Below, piece by piece: positions 60,003-64,000 of a stretch of 64,000 bases of DNA; the first letter of the stretch is position 1, and every line of letters starts with the position of its first letter. Source of the DNA: Halieaceae bacterium UBA4452 (GTDB taxonomy: Bacteria; Pseudomonadota; Gammaproteobacteria; Pseudomonadales; Halieaceae); assembly GCA_002389505.1 (NCBI GenBank), contig DGPA01000019.1, positions 65,218 through 129,217 on the forward strand. Direction: 5' to 3'. Below the pieces are notes generated by a model. That model made no database searches, was not told the DNA's origin, and saw nothing but the letters and a program-made list of their open reading frames with translations. Position numbers and translations under genes: made by a program.

Positions 60003-61031
60003 ATGACTGATGCCCACCAGTATGCTAATGACTGCATGTTACTGCGTCGCAGACCTAGCGGGCTGCCCACCCTCGATTGTTTCGAAGCGTTTGTTCAGCC
60101 GCTGGCCCCTTTGGCGGCGGGTAAAGTTCGCTGCCAGACGCTTTACCTCTCGTTGGACCCCTATATTCGTTCAGTCATAGCAGGGAACCACATGGGTCAT
60201 GGTATAGAGCCTGGGGAGGTGATACCCGGAGAAACCGTTGCGCGAATTGTCGACAGCAACTGTTCTGACTGGCCCATTGGAACGCTGGTTCGCTGTGATG
60301 GTGGCTGGCAGCACTTTAGTGACCACACGGCTGAGGACTTGCATCCACTGCCCCCGGGACTATTACATCCTTCCCTAGCGCTGTCGGTTCTGGGTATGCC
60401 AGGGCTTACGGCTTTTGCTGGTATTCATCGTCTGGCTCAAGTGACAGTGGGTGATACCGTGGTCATTCCCGCGGCGGTGGGCGGTGTGGGTGCCATGGCC
60501 GGGCAGCTAGCCCGCTTGGCTGGGGCGAAAACAATAGCCATCACGTCGGGACAAAAAAAGCGGCAGATTGCCCTTGAACAACTAGGATACAGCGCGTGTA
60601 TAGACCGTGATCAAGATGACGTAGCGACCGTCCTCGCTGCTGAGGCGCCAGAGGGTGTATCAGTCTATTTTGATTTGGTCGGTGATCCCTTGCTCACGAC
60701 GGTGAGCCAACAGCTAGCGATAGGTGGGAGAATTGTATTGTGTGGGTTAATGGGGGATTACAATGGGATACAAAAAACCACCGGTCCACCACCCGGTTTA
60801 TGGATCGGTAAGCGCGCCACAGTGAAGGGGCTCGTTGTTTATGACTTTGAACATGAGCGATCAGATTTCGAACAGGCCTATATACCACTGGTACGCGATG
60901 GAGTGATTCAAACCAATGAGGAATTCCATGTGGGTCTAGCGTGTGCTCCAGAAGCCTTCTGTCGACTGATGCGTGGTGAGAATACTGGCAAGGTGGTGGT
61001 ACAGCTAGCAGTGAGTGAACAGGGCGTATGA
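60003..61031 (+). CDS. MDR-family NAD(P)H-dependent enoyl reductase (CurA/PTGR-like)
   Basis: The 342-residue zinc-free medium-chain reductase has LSLDPYIRSVI in the N-terminal domain, GMPGLTAFAGIH, the nucleotide loop IPAAVGGVGAMAGQLARLAG, and the C-terminal GLVVYDFEHE and NTGKVVVQL. Homologues (CurA, prostaglandin reductase) reduce alpha,beta-unsaturated ketones or aldehydes. It would reduce a conjugated double bond in the pathway. The TGA overlaps the HMGL-like ATG (ATGA). It is divergent from the CaiB gene. Confidence 0.87.
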   Translation: MTDAHQYANDCMLLRRRPSGLPTLDCFEAFVQPLAPLAAGKVRCQTLYLSLDPYIRSVIAGNHMGHGIEPGEVIPGETVARIVDSNCSDWPIGTLVRCDGGWQHFSDHTAEDLHPLPPGLLHPSLALSVLGMPGLTAFAGIHRLAQVTVGDTVVIPAAVGGVGAMAGQLARLAGAKTIAITSGQKKRQIALEQLGYSACIDRDQDDVATVLAAEAPEGVSVYFDLVGDPLLTTVSQQLAIGGRIVLCGLMGDYNGIQKTTGPPPGLWIGKRATVKGLVVYDFEHERSDFEQAYIPLVRDGVIQTNEEFHVGLACAPEAFCRLMRGENTGKVVVQLAVSEQGV

Positions 61032-61969
61032 GGAAGTCAGTGACGATTAGTGAGGTCGGCTTGCGGGACGGCTTACAAAGTATTAGCACCATTATGCCAA
61101 CCGAGGCAAAAGTAGAGTGGATCGCCCGCGAGTATGAGGCAGGGGTGCGGGAGATCGAAGTGGGCTCCTTTGTCTCGACTGCGTTACTGCCACAAATGGC
61201 CGACACCGAAGCGGTCATCAAAGCGGCACTGAACTTTCCTGGCCTGATTGTGGCGGTACTGGTGCCTAATCGGCGTGGCTGCGAGGCGGCCATCGCCGCG
61301 GGCGCACACAAGATTTCACTGCCACTTTCGGTCAGTGAGACCCACAGTAAAAAAAACCTTAATCGCGGCCATCCGGCCATGCTGGCAGAGATCAGTGCTT
61401 GCCTAGACCTCGTCAATGCCCAGCCTAGCCATCAAAAACCTCACTTCGAAGTGGGTCTGGCGACCGCTTTTGGCTGTTCCATTGAGGGTGCTGTTAGCGC
61501 CCAACAGGTCTATGAGCTCGCGCAACAAGTCGTAGATAGAGGGGTTCCAGAGATAGGACTGTCGGACACTACGGGTATGGGCAATCCCACACAACTTGAG
61601 GAATTAGTGACGGGCATTTGGGATCGACTGGGCAATCAAGTGCTCAGTTCGGTGCATTTACACAACACAAGGGGCCAAGGCCTGGCAAATGTACTCAAGG
61701 CAGTGGAGCTGGGTATTACGACGATTGATAGTTCGCTGGGTGGCCTGGGGGGCTGTCCCTATGCGCCCGGGGCCAGCGGCAATATTGTTACCGAGGATCT
61801 TGTTTTTTTGCTGGAGTCCATGGGTTATCACACGGGGATTGACCTGGAAAAATTGTTAGCGGCTCGTCATGCGGTTGCGGCGCTGCTCCCTAGTGAGAGC
61901 TGGTATGGCTTTACCGCAGAGGCGGGGTTACCCACCGGTTGGGTACCCACGGTACCGACGAATGACTGA
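61028..61969 (+). CDS. HMG-CoA lyase family protein
   Basis: The 313-residue TIM-barrel lyase has SEVGLRDGLQ (metal Asp), EVGSFVS, the SVHLHNTRGQGLAN metal His pair, and the signature GLGGCPYAPGASGN with the catalytic Cys. Members cleave HMG-CoA, and one branch is (R)-citramalyl-CoA lyase (to acetyl-CoA + pyruvate). The nearby LeuCD-like hydratase and CaiB transferase favour an alkylmalyl-CoA lyase over leucine-type HMG-CoA cleavage. The stop is inside the aldehyde dehydrogenase start (8-nt overlap). Confidence 0.87.
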   Translation: MRKSVTISEVGLRDGLQSISTIMPTEAKVEWIAREYEAGVREIEVGSFVSTALLPQMADTEAVIKAALNFPGLIVAVLVPNRRGCEAAIAAGAHKISLPLSVSETHSKKNLNRGHPAMLAEISACLDLVNAQPSHQKPHFEVGLATAFGCSIEGAVSAQQVYELAQQVVDRGVPEIGLSDTTGMGNPTQLEELVTGIWDRLGNQVLSSVHLHNTRGQGLANVLKAVELGITTIDSSLGGLGGCPYAPGASGNIVTEDLVFLLESMGYHTGIDLEKLLAARHAVAALLPSESWYGFTAEAGLPTGWVPTVPTND

Positions 61970-63413
61970 TCTAACCGCTCTTAAGCCCCGCGTGATTGGG
62001 GTGCGAAACCCGCGCAGCGGCAAATATGACGCCGAAATACCGGTTATCGATGCGGAAACCGTGGCTACGCGGGTCGCGACATGTCGCCAAGCGCAGATGC
62101 ACTGGCAGGCCTCAAGCCCACACCATAGAGCCGTTGTTCTGCGTCGTTTTGCGGATCAGCTCGATATCGAGTTCAGTGAGCTATCAAAGTCGTTGGCAAT
62201 AGACACGGGCCGCACCACGTTTGCGCAGTTTGAAGTAGCCGGCACAATCCAGCTCATTAGACAGTGGGCCGACAGGGTTGAGGAGGCGCTGGCAATAGTC
62301 AACGATAGCGGTCAATCACAACAGGTAGCAACGGTCAGTTACCAGCACAGAGGTATTCCCTACCCTGTGGTAGCGGTTATCAGTCCCTGGAACGTCCCGC
62401 TGCTGTTAGCCATGATAGATAGCGCCCCTGCTCTTGCAGCCGGATGCAGCGTCATACTCAAGCCTTCTGAAGTCGCGCCGCGATTTATTGCGCCTTTAGT
62501 AGTGGCGTTGTCGAGGGTGCCCGAACTGGCGGCAGTGTTCAGCGTGGTGACTGGCGACGCAGAAACGGGTCGGGCAATGATAGATGAAGCAGATGCGGTG
62601 TGTTTTACCGGTAGCGTTGCGACGGGACGCGCCGTCGCACGGCAGGCGGCCGAACGATTTATACCTGCGTTTCTTGAGTTGGGGGGCAAAGATCCAGCCA
62701 TCATTCTCCCCGACGCCGATCTTGAGCTGACGGCTCGGGCTATTATTCGCAGTGCCATTGGATTGACCGGTCAAACCTGTCAATCACTGGAACGAGTGTA
62801 TTGTCATCGAGGCATTTATGAAGACTTCATAGCGGTGCTGCTGGCGCAAATCGACGCGCTATCACTGACCTGCTCTGAGGATGGCTCTGGTGATATTGCG
62901 CCGCTCATTTTTGCCCCTCAAGCGCAGCTTATTCAGGATCAAATTGATGCTGCCGTGAGGCAAGGGGCGAAGGTGCTCCGCGGCGGTAAAATAATGGAAT
63001 GTGGGGGTATCTGGTACCCAGCGACGGTGTTGGTCGATGTCAGTCACGCAATGAACTTGATGCAAGAGGAAACTTTTGGGCCGATCATACCGATCATGCA
63101 GTATGCGACCACGGAGGAGGCGCTTAGCCTAGCAAATGACTCGAGCTTTGGGCTATCGGGAGCCGTATTTTCGCAAGATCGGGAAGCAGCGATCGCTGTT
63201 GCTAGCCGATTGAACGTAGGTGCAGTGAGTATTAACGATGCGTCGCTGACCGGCATTGTCAACGACGTTGAGAAGAATAGCTTTGGTTTGTCTGGTATGG
63301 GCGGATCACGAATGGGCCCCGCAGGTCTGACGCGTTTTCTACGCAAGCGCGCACTGCTTTTTCAGGAGGCGGAGCCGGCGCCAGTCACCTTGTTTGCTGA
63401 TAAACCCGACTAA
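61962..63413 (+). CDS. Aldehyde dehydrogenase
   Basis: The protein is 483 residues from ATG 61962; upstream in-frame sequence belongs to the HMGL gene in another frame. Features include SPWNVPLLLAM, LKPSEVAPRF, FTGSVATGR, catalytic Glu in FLELGGKDPA, nucleophile Cys in GQTCQSLERVYC, and EETFGPIIPI. It oxidises an aldehyde to the acid with NAD(P)+. It overlaps the HMGL-like gene by 8 nt and converges with the flavoprotein gene with a 4-nt overlap. Confidence 0.9.
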   Translation: MTDLTALKPRVIGVRNPRSGKYDAEIPVIDAETVATRVATCRQAQMHWQASSPHHRAVVLRRFADQLDIEFSELSKSLAIDTGRTTFAQFEVAGTIQLIRQWADRVEEALAIVNDSGQSQQVATVSYQHRGIPYPVVAVISPWNVPLLLAMIDSAPALAAGCSVILKPSEVAPRFIAPLVVALSRVPELAAVFSVVTGDAETGRAMIDEADAVCFTGSVATGRAVARQAAERFIPAFLELGGKDPAIILPDADLELTARAIIRSAIGLTGQTCQSLERVYCHRGIYEDFIAVLLAQIDALSLTCSEDGSGDIAPLIFAPQAQLIQDQIDAAVRQGAKVLRGGKIMECGGIWYPATVLVDVSHAMNLMQEETFGPIIPIMQYATTEEALSLANDSSFGLSGAVFSQDREAAIAVASRLNVGAVSINDASLTGIVNDVEKNSFGLSGMGGSRMGPAGLTRFLRKRALLFQEAEPAPVTLFADKPD

Positions 63414-64000
63414 AGATTCAGAGCAACCTGATAGGCCTCTCGTGTCGTAGCCAACAGGGATCGCGGTGCGTGGCAGTCACCAATAGCGTGCACTTGCAAT
63501 CCCGCTGCACGCAAGGGAATGAGTAGCGCATCATTGGGCACTCGACTACTGGCGTGGGTTAGCGCGACAACATCCTCAAGGACGGTGATCTCTCCGGAGT
63601 AAACATTTCTTATCAGCAGTTGGGCCTGCTCGAGGGACTCCAAGCAGTGGGGTTCGACGTTGCACACCAAAGACACTCCGCGGTCGTGAAGACGTTGGTA
63701 AATGCCCTGTCGGTTGATGAGTGAGATGTCATGAGCAATACGCTCCCGAGAGGTAATAATAGTGACCGCGCTAAACCGAGTCGATAGTAGTTCTGCGGTG
63801 GCATAGGTGAGTTCTGTATGGTCTTGATCGACAATCACCACGCGACCGCGAGTGACGGTGTTCCTGTCGAGGGCTTCTGCAGCGACGGCTCGTATGCCGG
63901 GAATCAGCCCCGGTGTTGTCCACTCGCCTGTGAGCCATGAGGGAATGCAAGCACGGGCGCCTGTGGCAAGCAGCGTGATGTCAGGGGCGCGCTGTAAAAT
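63410..64000 (-). CDS. NADH:flavin oxidoreductase (TMADH/2,4-dienoyl-CoA reductase-type), C-terminal part
   Basis: The coding frame is open on the minus strand from the window end to the TAA at 63410, about 196 residues, so only the C-terminal region is seen. It has LLATGARACIP, the second nucleotide region VTRGRVVIVDQDH with TYATAELLSTRFSAVTIIT, and AIGDCHAPRSLLATTREAYQVA. These match the FAD/NAD-binding part of the class that joins an old-yellow-enzyme barrel to a flavin reductase domain. It would reduce a conjugated double bond or demethylate a substrate. The N-terminal barrel lies beyond the window. Confidence 0.82.
   Translation of the reverse strand: MLQRAPDITLLATGARACIPSWLTGEWTTPGLIPGIRAVAAEALDRNTVTRGRVVIVDQDHTELTYATAELLSTRFSAVTIITSRERIAHDISLINRQGIYQRLHDRGVSLVCNVEPHCLESLEQAQLLIRNVYSGEITVLEDVVALTHASSRVPNDALLIPLRAAGLQVHAIGDCHAPRSLLATTREAYQVALNL

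Noticed and set aside
1..64000. tRNA, rRNA, CRISPR array, transposase or phage genes
   Set aside because: I looked for tRNA ends, repeated spacers, transposase motifs and integrase-type proteins and saw none. A tRNAscan and profile search would be needed to exclude small RNA genes fully.

Overview
The window reads as chromosomal DNA of a marine-type gammaproteobacterium. Two core blocks support this. One is rppH-ptsP-lgt-thyA-folA (1.7-6.8 kb). The other is a TtpC-type TonB energising operon, DUF3450-ttpC-exbB-exbD-exbD-tonB-TPR (7.0-12.6 kb), as found in Vibrio, Alteromonadales and the OM60/NOR5-like Cellvibrionales. A Cellvibrionales/Halieaceae-type host is my best guess and is an inference from gene content only. 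I saw no phage, insertion sequence, CRISPR array, rRNA or tRNA.

Layout. 0-1.6 kb: an HD-domain oxygenase-like protein and a HAD phosphatase on the minus strand. 1.7-12.6 kb: the two core operons. 12.6-16.5 kb: cold-shock protein, pyruvate kinase, an MscS channel and small proteins. 16.6-25.5 kb: a plus-strand run of oxidative and hydrolytic genes (two-subunit molybdenum hydroxylase, sorbosone-dehydrogenase-like lipoprotein, D-aminoacylase-like amidohydrolase, threonine aldolase, GST, serine hydrolase). 26.0-31.6 kb: an SDR, a SlyD-type prolyl isomerase, a two-gene operon resembling TmpA/TmpB (oxidative release of glycine betaine and phosphate from a quaternary-ammonium phosphonate), and a secreted endonuclease I fused to FN3.

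31.8-64 kb is an accessory catabolic island of about 30 genes with no recognisable transcription regulator. It holds a TonB receptor, three transporters (two MFS, one sodium:solute symporter), SDRs, an FAD-linked oxidase and tandem VOC proteins. It also holds an isochorismatase-type amidase with two PuuE-like polysaccharide-deacetylase-fold amidohydrolases, and a nitrilase homologue that lacks the catalytic Cys and Lys. The last part carries LeuC/LeuD-like hydratase subunits, a CaiB CoA-transferase, an HMG-CoA-lyase family protein, an MDR enoyl reductase, an aldehyde dehydrogenase and an old-yellow-enzyme-type flavoprotein cut by the window end.

Two protein families without an assigned role are dispersed through the island: three paralogous four- to six-helix membrane proteins, and two beta-rich DUF3108-like soluble proteins.

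Hypothesis (inference): the island takes up a compound through the TonB receptor and opens a cyclic imide or similar ring with the PuuE-like pair. The half-amide is cleaved by the isochorismatase homologue. The resulting (alkyl)maleate is then processed by hydration (LeuCD-like), CoA transfer (CaiB) and retro-aldol cleavage (HMGL-like) to an acyl-CoA and a 2-oxoacid. The natural substrate is unknown.
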